Shown here: piece by piece, positions 1 through 9,902 of the stretch
Position numbering within the stretch: position 1 is the first letter of the stretch
Layout: each line of letters opens with the position of its first letter
DNA from: Mansonella perstans
Lineage: Eukaryota > Nematoda > Chromadorea > Rhabditida > Onchocercidae
Assembly (NCBI GenBank): GCA_037074765.1
Contig: JBAMDO010000422.1
Span: forward strand, 1-22,621
Reading direction: 5' to 3'
Length of the DNA: 22,621 nucleotides
The notes under the pieces: model-generated
What the model was told of the DNA's origin: nothing
The model's database searches: none
What the model saw: the letters and a program-made list of their open reading frames with translations, nothing else
Program-made: the position numbers and the translations under genes

Positions 1-329
1 GTGATCAAAGAAAAAAAAAACACACTCGATTTTTTTAAAAGAATGCTTTAGTCCCGGAATTGATTCAAGAAAGGTCTGTGAAGCAAAATATCGAGATGTT
101 ATTTATTACATGAAATTTGTCAATGTCTGTTTTGCGATTTTGTCAAACTAACCTATTAATCTGAGTTTAATGTTTTTTCTATCATTTGCCAAGTTTCTTT
201 TATACAGAGATATTTATTGACTGATTTTTAATTTTTAAATTGAATCTTGTGTTTAATAGAAAGGTTTAGCTTAGCAGTGCTTGGTTATTGTTCTTTTCTT
301 TCCATTTCTAAGAAATATATCTTTTTCAG
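1..329 (+). other. 5' flank and intron sequence before the first visible RPF1 exon (copy 1)
   Basis: This stretch is AT-rich. It ends in the acceptor ctttttcag at 321-329. Positions 158-329 match the second copy (15569-15743), whereas 1-157 have no match elsewhere in the window, so the duplication breakpoint is near 158. The N-terminal RPF1 exon should be encoded upstream. I see no convincing exon with a start codon here. A short open stretch around 45-112 is not clearly related to the family. No promoter was identified. Confidence 0.55.
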
Positions 330-2826
330 GCGAAGCGTGAGCGACAAAAGATGCGTTTGAAATTACGCAAGAAACTTGGTGAAGAAGCAGTACCAAAGGA
401 AAAGCCACGAACGATTGAAACTACTCGTGAACATGATGATACTGTGATAGAAGATGACGATCAGGAAGTTTGTTCGCTAATTTTTTTTAATACATTCTAT
501 ATTTTCATAGAGATATAATTTGTAAATAATTTTAATGTGAGTTCTATAACATTGTAGAATAGATTTGAACAAGAGTCGTCACAGGAGCTTGCAGCTTTTA
601 GAAACTGTACTGTGTTTGAAGGTAAATTTCAGTTAAATTTTCGTTTTTAGTCATTAAATAAATGTTTTTAGTCATTAAAAAATTTTTTTTTAAAAAATTT
701 GAATTTTGCTCCAGTGATTGACAAGCACTGTGGTTAAAAAGTAGCGTATTTAACAGCGATTATCGCGAATGATTTAGTGCTACGTAAGGACTAATTTTTT
801 GTTTAGTATTTTTGATTGAAATCTCTTATAGTTTAGATATTTGTAAAACTTAACGAAGCGTGCCGTTTTCAAGTTATTTATTGGTTTTTTTTTTTTTTTC
901 AGGTTCAGCACGATGAAGCAAATGATGAGATGAGCGCATATTTTAACGATGAAGTGCCACCGAAGATTTTGGTAACTACCTCACCATATGCTAAAGTGGT
1001 TAGTCCTTTTCGTGTAATAATTTTTAAAATACCCTGCCTGCATAGAAGAATGCATACCTTTCAATTTGCATGAAATATGCTGACAGCACAGTGCTACTAA
1101 TGCTCTTTTGAATTTCAACTCGCTGATTGCTGAAAACACTATATTCTTATTCATTTTTTTCTTTTATTTTTAAGAATACATTCAAGTTCTGCTATGAACT
1201 GCAAAAATGCATCCCGAATGCTGAAGTATTTACTCGTAAAGGAATTCCTTTAAAAAAAGTGGTAAAGCAAGCAAAGTCCAAGGAATATACTGATTTGATT
1301 GTAGTGCACGAAGATCGAAAGATGCCAAGTAATTTTTGTTTTTTCTTACTGTCAAATGACTTTAATGTAATTCCGTCTCATAAGTTTTTGAAAAAGCAAA
1401 AGTCTTATATTGAAATTTGATAGATAAAACAGTTAATATAAAAATATACTAATTGAATTACAGTATCTGTAATTTTTTCAATATCTGTAATTCAATTTTT
1501 CAATATTTTTTGAGATATGACATTTCCAGATGGTATTGTTCTCTGTCATTTACCGGATGGTCCAACTGCGTTTTTCAAAATTAATAGTTTAACCTTTACA
1601 AAGAATCTCAAGGTGAGAATTTATTGATTGGCCGCTTCTTGATAATTTTGTTCGTTTCTTGGTTTTCCTAATGTATAAATTGAGCAATAAAAATAATAGT
1701 GTGGCATTGTAGACTTCATCTTATCGATTTTTGAAGTTGTAAAATTTAAAAATTTCATCTCCTTTCTGCTCTTCTAATCGCATAACCAGTAAAAAATTCA
1801 GCAAAAAAGGCATATTTTATTAAAGGACTTGATGGGTGACGAAACTTTAACATTACAGAAAAAAGGCGAATCCACTGTGCATTATCCAGAATTAGTATTA
1901 AACAATTTCAACACTCGGCTTGGACATACAATTGCACGAATGTTTGCATGTCTGTTCCCACAAAAGCCCATGTATTCTGGACGACGAGTGGTTACTTTCC
2001 ATAACCAACGCGACTATATATTTTTCAGGCATCACAGGTTTTGCATTACCATTATTTTAGGTGGCAGATTTAATTTCCAGTTGTTTTCAGATCATTTTCT
2101 TCATCGCTTACTTACATTTCTTGGTATTTTTAAAAATTATTTGAATTCCGCATCTGTCTTTTTCATTAATATAATGTCCTTATTTCACTTTTTTTTTCAA
2201 AGTGGCGGTTATTTTGTTTTTTGGCAACAAGATTTTTTTTTTGAAACTTAAAATTAAATTTGTTGTTTCTTCTGTACTTTTATTATTATTACTGACACTT
2301 ATTTTTTTGCTGTAACAGATATGAGTTCAAAAGAGAAGGTGAAAAAGCGGCATTGCTTGAACTTGGGCCTCGCTTCACTTTACGGCTGAAGTGGTTGCAG
2401 AAGGGGACATTCGATAGTCGATATGGTGAATATGAATGGGTCTTAAAGGTATCTCCAGGCTTTAATTTTTAATACTCATAAGATTCACTTCATTGCATAA
2501 TTGGTTAATGAAATGTCCGATATTAATACTTATAAGATTCACTTCATTGCAAATTGGTTAATGAAATGTCCGATATTAATACTTATAAGATTCACTTCAT
2601 TGCAAATTGATTAATGAAATGTCCCTAAAAATTTATAATTTCTTTATAGTAACAGCAAAAGAGGGTTCTTTGTATTTTTGTGTTTTTGAGTGATGAGATA
2701 TCCATTAAAATAAATTATATCTTTTAATTTAAGTCAAGTAAAGAAACCATGTTTTTTTTTTTTTTCATATGTTTTATTTTGCAGAGGCATGAAATGGAAT
2801 CTAGTCGGAGGCGATTCTTTTTGTGA
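330..2826 (+). CDS. RPF1: Ribosome production factor 1 (Brix domain), copy 1, lacking exon 1 (outside window)
   Basis: RPF1 is a nucleolar Brix-domain protein that acts in 60S subunit assembly and pre-rRNA processing. Seven exons join in frame with GT-AG introns: 330-467, 903-998, 1175-1328, 1530-1612, 1826-2037, 2319-2448 and 2785-2826. They give 284 residues and a TGA stop. A basic segment ([14 protein letters not shown]) comes first. The Brix domain starts at KILVTTS (about residue 67). Family-typical strings include [39 protein letters not shown] and [11 protein letters not shown]. The C-terminal sigma70-like RNA-binding motif is [18 protein letters not shown], followed by GEYEWV and the tail SSRRRFFL. 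Human RPF1 is about 350 aa, so about 60 N-terminal residues are missing and should lie on an upstream exon beyond the window. The gene converges with the SLC19 gene on the other strand. Exon ends were set by frame and family alignment. Confidence 0.93.
558..621 (+). other. Candidate extra (poison) exon inside the first visible RPF1 intron, copy 1
   Basis: A 64-nt segment is bounded by an acceptor (attgtag, ending at 557) and a donor (gtaaat, from 622). It is open in the phase of the preceding exon ([16 protein letters not shown] and onward). Its length is not a multiple of three, so inclusion shifts the frame and meets TGA soon after the next exon begins. The family alignment joins exon 330-467 directly to 903-998, so this is not part of the standard protein. 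Both duplicate copies keep it with both splice sites. Confidence 0.35.
2471..2625 (+). repeat. Tandem triplication of a 53-54 bp unit in the last RPF1 intron, copy 1
   Basis: Units begin with aatact at 2471, 2525 and 2578, each containing aagattcacttcattgca and ttaatgaaatgtcc. The duplicate copy has a single unit at 17903-17950, so the expansion followed the segmental duplication or contracted in copy 2. No functional role is apparent. Confidence 0.92.
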
Positions 2827-2862
2827 TAATCTTTGGTTTAGTTATTATTGTAATTTCAAATG

Positions 2863-2868
2863 AATAAA
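2863..2868 (+). terminator. Polyadenylation signal of RPF1, copy 1
   Basis: An AATAAA hexamer lies 36 nt after the RPF1 stop codon and is kept at the same place in copy 2. It is the only such hexamer close to the stop. Confidence 0.7.
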
Positions 2869-3087
2869 TTTTTAGACAAATGATCTCTGCGTTTTTTGAA
2901 ATAGCATCCAAAGAGATTCTAATAAGCTGAGCAGTACGATTATTTGAAATTCTCTTTAAAAATAGTTTCGTAAACATATAAGATTATTGTCGTTTTCAGT
3001 GCTGTATTTCTTTGCAGTTCATTAAGAACAGCTTCTACCAAATGTAATTACTATTAATCAGCTCAGATTACTTGTCGTATCAGTATT
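2869..3087. other. Intergenic 3'-3' region between RPF1 and SLC19, copy 1
   Basis: This 219-bp AT-rich spacer separates the two convergent stop codons. No coding exon and no AATAAA on the - strand were found, so the SLC19 3' end is not marked by a canonical signal here. Confidence 0.5.
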
Positions 3088-5959
3088 TTATCCACGCTGC
3101 TGCATGATATAGGTCTTGGATAGTTCAGTTTGTATCGTTGCCCTTGACATGCAGTATTTGATAGTTGAATTGCATAATGAGATTAGAAAGATTATTCCAA
3201 TGAACGCATGACATCCAGAGTATACCAGAAACTGCAATTGAGCTGAACTTATTGCAAAATATAATGCTCAAGTAACTGATCCTATTTGAAATGTAGTTTT
3301 TCAGTTTAAAAACTGTTCAAACGCCATAATAAATTCACAAGCGACAGTTAAGTAGGCAAATTTAATTTTGATTCGGTTACATTTTAAAATGCCGAAGTTG
3401 AAGTTCTGTAGTATATTCAAGGAAAACTGACTTATTTTTTTCGAATTCAAAAACGAAGCAATGCGAAAATTGTTTACCTGTTCTCTAATCGGCATGTTTA
3501 ATCCATGTTTGTCAGGTACAATAACAGTGAGTAATGCTTGGAGTAACAAGGCAATGAATGAATTCAAGCCGAATACCAAGCCATATGATTCGCCAATCAT
3601 TTTCTTTGCCAAATTCCATCTGCAAATAGAATCAGAAAAGATGTCGACGATAAACCATTCGTAGAATATCCAATTCCAAAAAAATTTGCAAATCATAAAT
3701 TCTGCAGTATTTTATAGCTGTCTTGCTAATGGAATGAGGCATGCTTCCTCATAATTTATTTTATATTTGAAGGCCTTATTTTTGTGAGAAAATATAGATG
3801 CTGATAAAATTTTTGAATAGATGACACTTTATCGCCATACCTTGTCATCGCATACTGAAATTGTTGTTTCAAGACTCATGCTAATTATGCTCCTTTATAA
3901 CCACTGCAGTAGTTTGCAGCTAACAAAGTTATATGTTAACAACAACTACACCATATTCTTCTTTGAGATATGGGGAACTACCATAAATTTATAAATTAAA
4001 AGCAAAAATTACATTTGGATGCGCGAAATTTTTAAGCTGCGTTGAAATCCCGAATGATTATTTTATTGGAATAACTTAATTGCCACTAAGTATTAAGAAC
4101 TAATTTAATTTATTTCGAAAAGTTGCATTATTTCTGGAGAAGCGAAGCAAACACCATTTCAGGAAAAAAATCAATGCATAATTAACTTTCAAAAGATATT
4201 TGGCATATTCATCAGTATGAATATGAAGACGGGAAGTGATTTTTTGAATCACTTCCTTAAGGATACCTGAAGTGACATGCACGTCGTTAGTGCCCACCAT
4301 ATGGACCACTTTCGAAAAGCAGCGATCCGATAGATACGAATTATGTTGTGACGCATTAAACATAATTGATAATGTACGTATGCACGATATGTTTGTGGCA
4401 AATCGTGTTGTCCTACAATTGTTCCTGAAAAAACATTGTTTGTTATCAATCAATTTGTTAAAAAAAAAAATGTGAGAAAAACGGTTGATTAAGAGAAGAA
4501 CAGAACTTCGATTTGTTGGAAATTGAGTTTATGTCATTGGATTGACCGATTGGAAATTGAGTTTATATCATTGGACTGACCGATTAATTACCTTCATTGT
4601 TCAAGTCAGAAAGCCTGCCAACAACTTGCTTCCACTTTACATTCGGCATAAATACAGCAAGAACGATAACAAAACATGGGATTCCAAATCCTATACAATG
4701 CAAAAGTCGATAACTTCCAATCCCCGTAAGGATAATTGTTTGAGCCAACAGATAACTTATCAAGCGTCCAGACATCATTGCTGCTTTCGAATAGCTTGTT
4801 AATCTATGATTATATGAACATATTGAAGAAAAAATCGATAACTGATACTTGGCTCAAGAATTAAAACAATCATTTAGAGTTACGAATAAAACAAAAATAT
4901 GGTAAATTAGCAATATTCACTTTTTTAATTAGAAAAAGTTCAGCTTTCATTGACTATAATTTAACATAAATTGAGCATCATTTACAGGCAGTTATAATAA
5001 TTACTTTTGATACTGATCCTTTTCCGACTTTGAGTAAATGTAGGAAAAGAAAGCTACTTCAGAAGCCGATGCTGTTCCAAAAACGATAATACCAAGTTTT
5101 TGTGCCCAGACCTCCGGACAAAATACCAGTATACCTCTAAAACATTTCTCACTAACTTCTAACTAAATTCCGAAAATTAGAAGAAATGATCTATAAAATT
5201 ACTTATAATCCAAGAAGCCTATATAAAGATGCAAATTCGTGTGCAAAGACAAACAGTTAATCAATTTGCACATGAAATTCTTCCAATGACTGAGTTTTTA
5301 CAATTTAAGAAAGCAGCTCATAAAACTTTGATTAGGCCCTCCTTTTGAAAATGAGTAAAGTTTGGTGAGATAAAAATGTCGAAATTCTGAAATAAGCTGA
5401 AATTTAAAAGTTTCAGCTTGTTAAATTGTCCAGTTGGAATGTCGAAATACCCGGAGTAAAGAAAAGGATTTGATTTTTGGTTCCCGAGAATAGAGAGTTC
5501 TGGAAAAAAGGAAGAAAACAAACCGATAAATCGCTTGTCCAATAGCTTCCAGTAACATAGTGGGTTTGTAAAGTATTAGATCGGTAAGCAAAAATACTGG
5601 TATCAATGATAACAAGTAACTATAAGCGACAAATGGATAAATCTAAAATTGGAAGATCTACTTATAGTAATGGAAGTCTTATAATAGTTTACTGACAAAA
5701 GACGCAAACTGATCAATTGGTCGACTGATTAATTTAAGCTATCAACTGGTCAATGCAAGTTATCAGCTGATTGATACGACAAAAAAATATTTAGAGACAT
5801 TTCCGATAAAACTGGAAATACAATACGAGCCTCATTTGTAAGTTGTTCGCGTGTTATGTTCAGCACTTCATTTTGGTATAAATAAATAAATGGTTCGCCA
5901 ATTTTCAATTCTTTAATGAATCCATAAAAACAAATGAGCGCCGTCAGGAAATGCCACAT
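3088..5959 (-). pseudogene. SLC19-family folate/thiamine transporter, copy 1, missing exons 6 and 7
   Basis: SLC19 proteins are 12-helix plasma-membrane carriers for reduced folates or thiamine; the substrate cannot be told from sequence. Exons on the - strand, in order: 5831-5959 (starts MWHFLTALICFYGF), 5524-5642 (IYPFVAYSYLLSLIP, YKPTMLLEA), 5005-5136 (GTASASEVAFFSYIYSKSEK), 4592-4803 (LTSYSKAAMMSGRLISYLL), 4267-4424 (FRKWSIWWALTTC), 3478-3619 (YGLVFGLNSFIALLLQ, MPIREQ) and 3088-3231 (last helix FIGIIFLISL, stop TAA). All are open and phase-compatible, except that two exons present in copy 2 (94 and 193 nt) have been deleted at the 4123/4124 junction. Their 287 nt is not a multiple of three, so joining exon 5 to exon 8 shifts the frame. 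Intron 1 needs a GC donor. An LTR element sits about 300 bp upstream of the start codon. Confidence 0.88.
4123..4124. other. Deletion junction: 649 bp lost from SLC19 copy 1
   Basis: Copy 1 reads ttcgaaaagt directly joined to tgcattatttc. In copy 2 these are separated by 19461-20109, which carries two conserved transporter exons. The junction has about 1 bp of microhomology (t). Because the missing segment encodes family-conserved protein, loss from copy 1 is far more likely than gain in copy 2. Confidence 0.9.
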
Positions 5960-6263
5960 TTTCCCACTGATTTATTATTTAATTCTGAAGATTTTACGGA
6001 TAAATAGTTGCTCCACAATCAAATTCATTAAATATTCTCAATTTGAAATTTCGCGCACAAGCGCAAATTAATATATTTTAGCGCAATGATCATTTTGAAA
6101 TAGTTTATCAGTTCAAAACTCTTGCATACCCAATCGTTTCTGAAACCAATCAATTAAGCATTTGATATCACAAGCAGAATGAAAAAGACAGAGATAAAAG
6201 ATACAGCTTGTTTCACTCGAAACAAAAAATGAAATGAAATATTGCTGTCATAACTCTGAACAT
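5960..6263 (-). other. Upstream region of SLC19 copy 1, cut by the LTR element
   Basis: About 280 bp upstream of the start codon match copy 2 (21927-22199). The similarity ends near 6238, and 25 further unique bases lead to the target-site duplication. GCGCAA occurs twice, around 6061 and 6081, in a cgcgcacaagcgcaa context, but I cannot assign a promoter element. The retrotransposon would separate this region from any more distal regulatory DNA. Confidence 0.4.
6259..6263. repeat. Target-site duplication, left (AACAT)
   Basis: AACAT immediately precedes the TGTCGCG start of the 5' LTR and matches the five bases after the 3' LTR. A 5-bp duplication is usual for BEL/Pao integrases. Confidence 0.9.
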
Positions 6264-6753
6264 TGTCGCGAAACTCGCGAAAAAAAATAAATTTTATACA
6301 AATTAGGAATGGTTTCCATGATTCATTAGTTATCTCATTTACATTTTTAGAGTTATTTCCTACCAAATTCAAATGTGTTTTTTCTTTTTTCCCCAGATGT
6401 TTGTGTTCCGGTTATACAGTAAATTCTTTTCCTAACAATCACTCCAATATTCATTCAAAATCTCATCCTGAATTTCTTCATTACCATACTTATATGTTAA
6501 TTAGGTCTAACAGTTTCCGGTGTAAACCACTCCTTCTTCTAGACTATATAAACTGTACCTAACTCACAATCTTCATTCCAAGACATTCTAAGGACTCCAG
6601 TCTTGCTCACGTTTTATTCGCTATTCTACTGTTTACTATCCACTTTATTTTTCGTTCTAATATAAAGGGTTCAATTACCCAAGCCGAGGTGTTTTGCACT
6701 ACAACGAACACACTCTGCTCACACACGGTTGCGCTCAATAATTTTTCCCGACA
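6264..6753 (+). repeat. 5' LTR (490 bp)
   Basis: Begins TGTCGCGAAACTCGCGA and ends TTTTTCCCGACA, giving TG...CA termini with short inverted ends. Two palindromic TCGCGA hexamers (6266-6271 and 6275-6280) mark the start. It differs from the 3' LTR by about five substitutions and several 1-3 nt indels. In place of the AATAAA found in the 3' LTR it reads TATAAA at 6661-6666. Confidence 0.95.
6545..6551 (+). promoter_or_regulatory. TATA box of the 5' LTR with downstream initiator-like TCATTC
   Basis: TATATAA lies in the LTR. A TCATTC sequence near 6573, about 28 nt downstream, is correctly spaced for an initiator. This suggests that U3 ends and R starts around 6573. The same arrangement is kept in the 3' LTR (TATATAA at 14095). 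Inferred from motif and spacing only. Confidence 0.6.
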
Positions 6754-6757
6754 GATT

Positions 6758-6775
6758 TGGTGCCACGAGCCGGGA
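6758..6775 (+). other. Primer-binding site
   Basis: TGGTGCCACGAGCCGGGA starts 4 nt after the 5' LTR. Its complement ends in ACCA like a mature tRNA 3' end, with plausible acceptor and T-stem segments. I could not assign the tRNA species with confidence. Confidence 0.8.
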
Positions 6776-6780
6776 ACGAA

Positions 6781-8451
6781 ATGTCCTCATCAATCGTCCA
6801 ATCAGCGCAACCAGCAATCGGCAGGATAGCCGAACTTCTGAAGGAAATTAACGAACTCGATCTAACACAGCCAGATCGGAACCTCTCCCCAGAAGAACAA
6901 AACAAACAATACGAAACGAAGAAACGTATTGTTCGAAACAAGGCGAAACAATTGGAGATGTACGCCAGTAACTTGGAGGCGATCAACGATAAGTGGCTAA
7001 CTCTCATACAGCAAACGACAATAGCGACGAAAAGGAAGGAAGAAGAAGAGAAGTATGAGAGGATGGTCACTGACAAACAGGGAATCCGGCACATGATTAA
7101 TAAGAGCAAGGAAGCAATCATTATCCTTGACTCTTATTATAACGACTTCGAATTAGCAATCAAAAAGGAGGAGTCATCGTCCACGAGGGAGAGGGAAATA
7201 GCCAATCCCTCACCTGTTTGCCATTCAACAATAAACCTACCCAAGTTACCACTTCCAACATTCAGTGGCGACATCAAATTATGGAGGGAATTCTGGAATA
7301 GCTTCAACGCAGCTATTCACCTCCAGGAAATATCCAACATTCAAAAGCTCACCTATCTAATATCATGTTTAAAGGGTGAAGCACTGGAAGCTATAAGAGG
7401 GTTCGACGTAGCTCCAGAAAACTACGAATTGATAAGGCAGGTGTTAACCGACAAATATGGTAACCCTGCAATTATCAAAAAATCATTATACAATGAACTC
7501 CATTCCATCCAACGGAACGACAAGGAATGGAAAGCAAAGGTCGAAGCAATGGAAAAGATTCTTCGACAACTAGAAGCAATGGGGGACATACTGGAACATC
7601 CCATCATTGAATCGACGATCGAAAACAAACTACCACCATGGATCTTGGATAAAGTCTACCAGGCGAAGAAAGAAACAGCATCATGGTCGGTAAGTAGCTT
7701 ACGAAAATTCCTAATGGAAATAATCCTTAGAAGCGAGGACGTAAGCAGAAGCCAAAACCCTCAACAAGGACCAAGCCCAAAAGGATTGGTTCAAAAACCT
7801 CATCAAGCACCGATCTCAAAAAGAGCGGTTCACTTTCAAAGGGAGAGAGAAACCTCTGCCCTAACTATCACAAAGCAACCAAACGAGGTAAAACCTCCTC
7901 AGGCTGGTAAGAAATCAAAAGGCAACAAGGAGAAAAGACCTTGTACCTTTTGCAATAAAAACCATTGGGACAACGAATGCCCAAATTACGCTACGGCGAA
8001 ACAACGATACGATCGCCTGAAGGACCTCAAGGCATGTATCAACTGCTTCAGTAAGGAGCACGCAACAAGCGAGTGCAATCGAAGGAAACGAACATGTTTC
8101 CATTGCAATGGCGATCACAGGACGGCATTGTGCCACAAAATTTATTGCTCGACCAAAAATGGATCAAGCAAACAAGAATCAAACTCAACAATCATCATCA
8201 ACTCACTGAACCAGCCAGTTAATCATCAAGGTAAGAGGGTTTTGTTAATATGTAAGGAAATCGAGGCAGTCAACCCCAGCAAACCGGAGAATCATGAAGA
8301 AGCCATGGTACTCTTCGATCCGGGGTCACAATCTTCATTTATCACGAAGAAGTTAGTTAGCCGTTTGCACTTATCGGAAAATGCAAAGGAAGATGTAAAA
8401 CTTTTTTCCTTTGGCAATCAATTACCAAGGTTTACCAAACTAATAAGGTAA
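6781..8451 (+). CDS. Gag polyprotein with zinc knuckles and start of protease (BEL/Pao)
   Basis: The first ATG after the primer site, at 6781, gives a 556-codon frame. Gag forms the cytoplasmic particle that packages element RNA. The N-terminal third is charged and helical. The central part contains the capsid-like segment characteristic of Pao elements (LPKLPLPTFSGD, then LWREFWNSF). Basic, proline-rich sequence follows. Three Cys/His clusters come next: CTFCNKNHWDNEC, CINCFSKEHATSEC and CFHCNGDHRTALC, typical zinc knuckles for nucleic-acid binding. The frame continues into an A17-type aspartic protease, with the active-site string LFDPGSQSSFI near residue 515. It stops at TAA 8449-8451, just after FGNQLPRF. 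A one-base loss in an A run near 8438 would explain the stop, since homologous sequence continues in another frame from about 8440. Confidence 0.9.
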   Translation: MSSSIVQSAQPAIGRIAELLKEINELDLTQPDRNLSPEEQNKQYETKKRIVRNKAKQLEMYASNLEAINDKWLTLIQQTTIATKRKEEEEKYERMVTDKQGIRHMINKSKEAIIILDSYYNDFELAIKKEESSSTREREIANPSPVCHSTINLPKLPLPTFSGDIKLWREFWNSFNAAIHLQEISNIQKLTYLISCLKGEALEAIRGFDVAPENYELIRQVLTDKYGNPAIIKKSLYNELHSIQRNDKEWKAKVEAMEKILRQLEAMGDILEHPIIESTIENKLPPWILDKVYQAKKETASWSVSSLRKFLMEIILRSEDVSRSQNPQQGPSPKGLVQKPHQAPISKRAVHFQRERETSALTITKQPNEVKPPQAGKKSKGNKEKRPCTFCNKNHWDNECPNYATAKQRYDRLKDLKACINCFSKEHATSECNRRKRTCFHCNGDHRTALCHKIYCSTKNGSSKQESNSTIIINSLNQPVNHQGKRVLLICKEIEAVNPSKPENHEEAMVLFDPGSQSSFITKKLVSRLHLSENAKEDVKLFSFGNQLPRFTKLIR

Positions 8452-8453
8452 AC

Positions 8454-9347
8454 GTGGGAATAAGAAGTCCGGAATCTAAAATTATAAATATTAATGCCTA
8501 TGCATTAGATTACCTCACGGACAGACTGCAAATTATTACTCCAACATCCTACGACATGAGCTCCATCACACGACAAAAACAGTTGGACGAGTCGGATGGA
8601 TATTGGAGACGACCAGACATTATCATCGGACTGGACTACTTTTTTGATTTCCTGCTACCGAACAAAGCCCACAGCATGTTATCAGGTTTCCACCTACTTC
8701 ATACCAAAGTAGGACCGATAATAACAGGCTGTGGATACATCAACATGACGTGCAAACCTGACAGTGTCAACTCCGTTAATGTGACCACTGTCACCAAACA
8801 AGACATCGATCAGTTTTGGAAGTTGGAAGTAATCGGAATCCAAGAACAACCAACTGATCAAGACGACGAGAAAGCATTGGAGCAATTCAAAAATTGCATC
8901 ACAATGAAAAATAAACGGTATCAAGTATGCTGGCCATGGAAAGATATAAAGGCTAGCTTACAAGACAACTACGGTCTTTGTTATGGACGGCTCAAAACGC
9001 TCGTTAAACGTCTTCAAGCAAATCAATCCCTGCTTGAACGTTACGACAGAACAATCAAGGAACAACTCTTATCAAATGTAATCGAAACGGTGACGGCAAA
9101 TATGGATCAAGAAGGCATCATCCATTACTTGCCTCACCACGAAGTACTCACGCCGGCAAAGACAACAACAAACTTACGGATTGTTTACGATGCATCCGCA
9201 CACGTCAAGGGAGAAAAGAGCCTCAACAACATGCTATACCGCCGCTTCAGGGTAATGAAGAATGTGATAGCCGCCGATATAGAAAAGGCCTTTCTACAAG
9301 TGGAATTACACCCATCCGAAAGAAACTGTCCCGTTTCTTATGGATAA
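8454..9347 (+). pseudogene. Pol fragment: protease end, linker and N-terminal half of reverse transcriptase
   Basis: This open stretch starts at a GTG and has no proper start of its own. It contains the end of the protease (DIIIGLDYFFDFL), a linker, then the conserved Pao block YQVCWPWKD, with later LRIVYDASAHVKGEKSLNNM and VIAADIEKAFLQVELHP. The first catalytic aspartate of RT lies in the ADIEKAF string. Between LNNMLYR and RFRVMKNV the family usually has about a dozen extra residues, so a short in-frame deletion in the fingers is likely. Stop at 9345-9347 after a frame change near 9333. Confidence 0.85.
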
Positions 9348-9390
9348 AAGATATCCAAGGAGACACCACACCGGAAAATCTAATTATGCT

Positions 9391-9902
9391 ATCGGTTTCA
9401 GAGAGTTCCATTCGGCATCATAGCGTCCCCGTTTCTACTTTCAGCCACGCTTAATCATCATTTGGAGAACTACGGGAGCAAAACCGCTTTAGAAATCAAG
9501 AAAAACCTGTATGTCGATAACGTTTTATTATCGGCAAGCGGAACCGAGGAAGCACTCCAAATCTACAAGGAAACGAAGGACATCTTCAAAAATGCCTCAA
9601 TGAACATACGAGAATTCTTCTCAAATGACAAAGACTTCAATGAACTCATCCCTGAAAACGACCGAGCAAAGGTAAGTCAAATTAAAAAGATCCTTGGTAT
9701 CCATTGGAACCCAGTCACTGATTCTATTGAAATAATTCTAAAACCATGGAATAACCAAATCCCAACAAAGAGGACAATCTTACAATTTATCGCTTCGCAA
9801 TACGATCCTCTGGGATTTTTATGTCCATTAACGCTACCACTCAAATTTTTCCTACAAACTCTTTGGAAAAGAAAACTATCCTGGGATCAGTCACAATCAT
9901 GA
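9391..9902 (+). pseudogene. Pol fragment: RT palm with YVDN motif, thumb and connection
   Basis: After about 60 bases out of frame, the RT frame resumes at 9391 with [15 protein letters not shown], the block before the catalytic motif. [16 protein letters not shown] follows. The usual YxDD appears as YVDN; nematode Pao-type elements often carry this form, so it need not be a defect (recollection, not checked). The thumb and connection segment includes [10 protein letters not shown] and [15 protein letters not shown]. The frame ends at TGA 9900-9902, with homologous sequence continuing in another frame. Confidence 0.82.

Noticed and set aside
1..157. Possible RPF1 exon 1 at about 45-112
   Set aside because: There are short open stretches in two frames, but neither resembles the conserved N-terminal block of the family, and no fitting donor was found.
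1829..2251. 140-codon + strand frame as a separate gene
   Set aside because: Its first part is RPF1 exon 1826-2037; the rest is intron read-through, poly-Phe rich, and differs in copy 2.
3301..3696. 131-codon - strand open frame as the 3' end of SLC19 copy 1
   Set aside because: It reads out of exon 3478-3619 through its GTAAAC donor into the intron. The true last exon 3088-3231 gives a proper terminal helix and is conserved in both copies, while copy 2 has a stop in the read-through frame.
4100..4453. - strand frame of 117 codons
   Set aside because: It is a shadow frame of SLC19 exon 5 (4267-4424); the transporter frame is the one with KWSIWWALTTC.
8440..8460. Programmed frameshift between gag and pol
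   Set aside because: BEL/Pao elements generally use a single gag-pol frame, no slippery site and structure were obvious, and further unprogrammed breaks follow.
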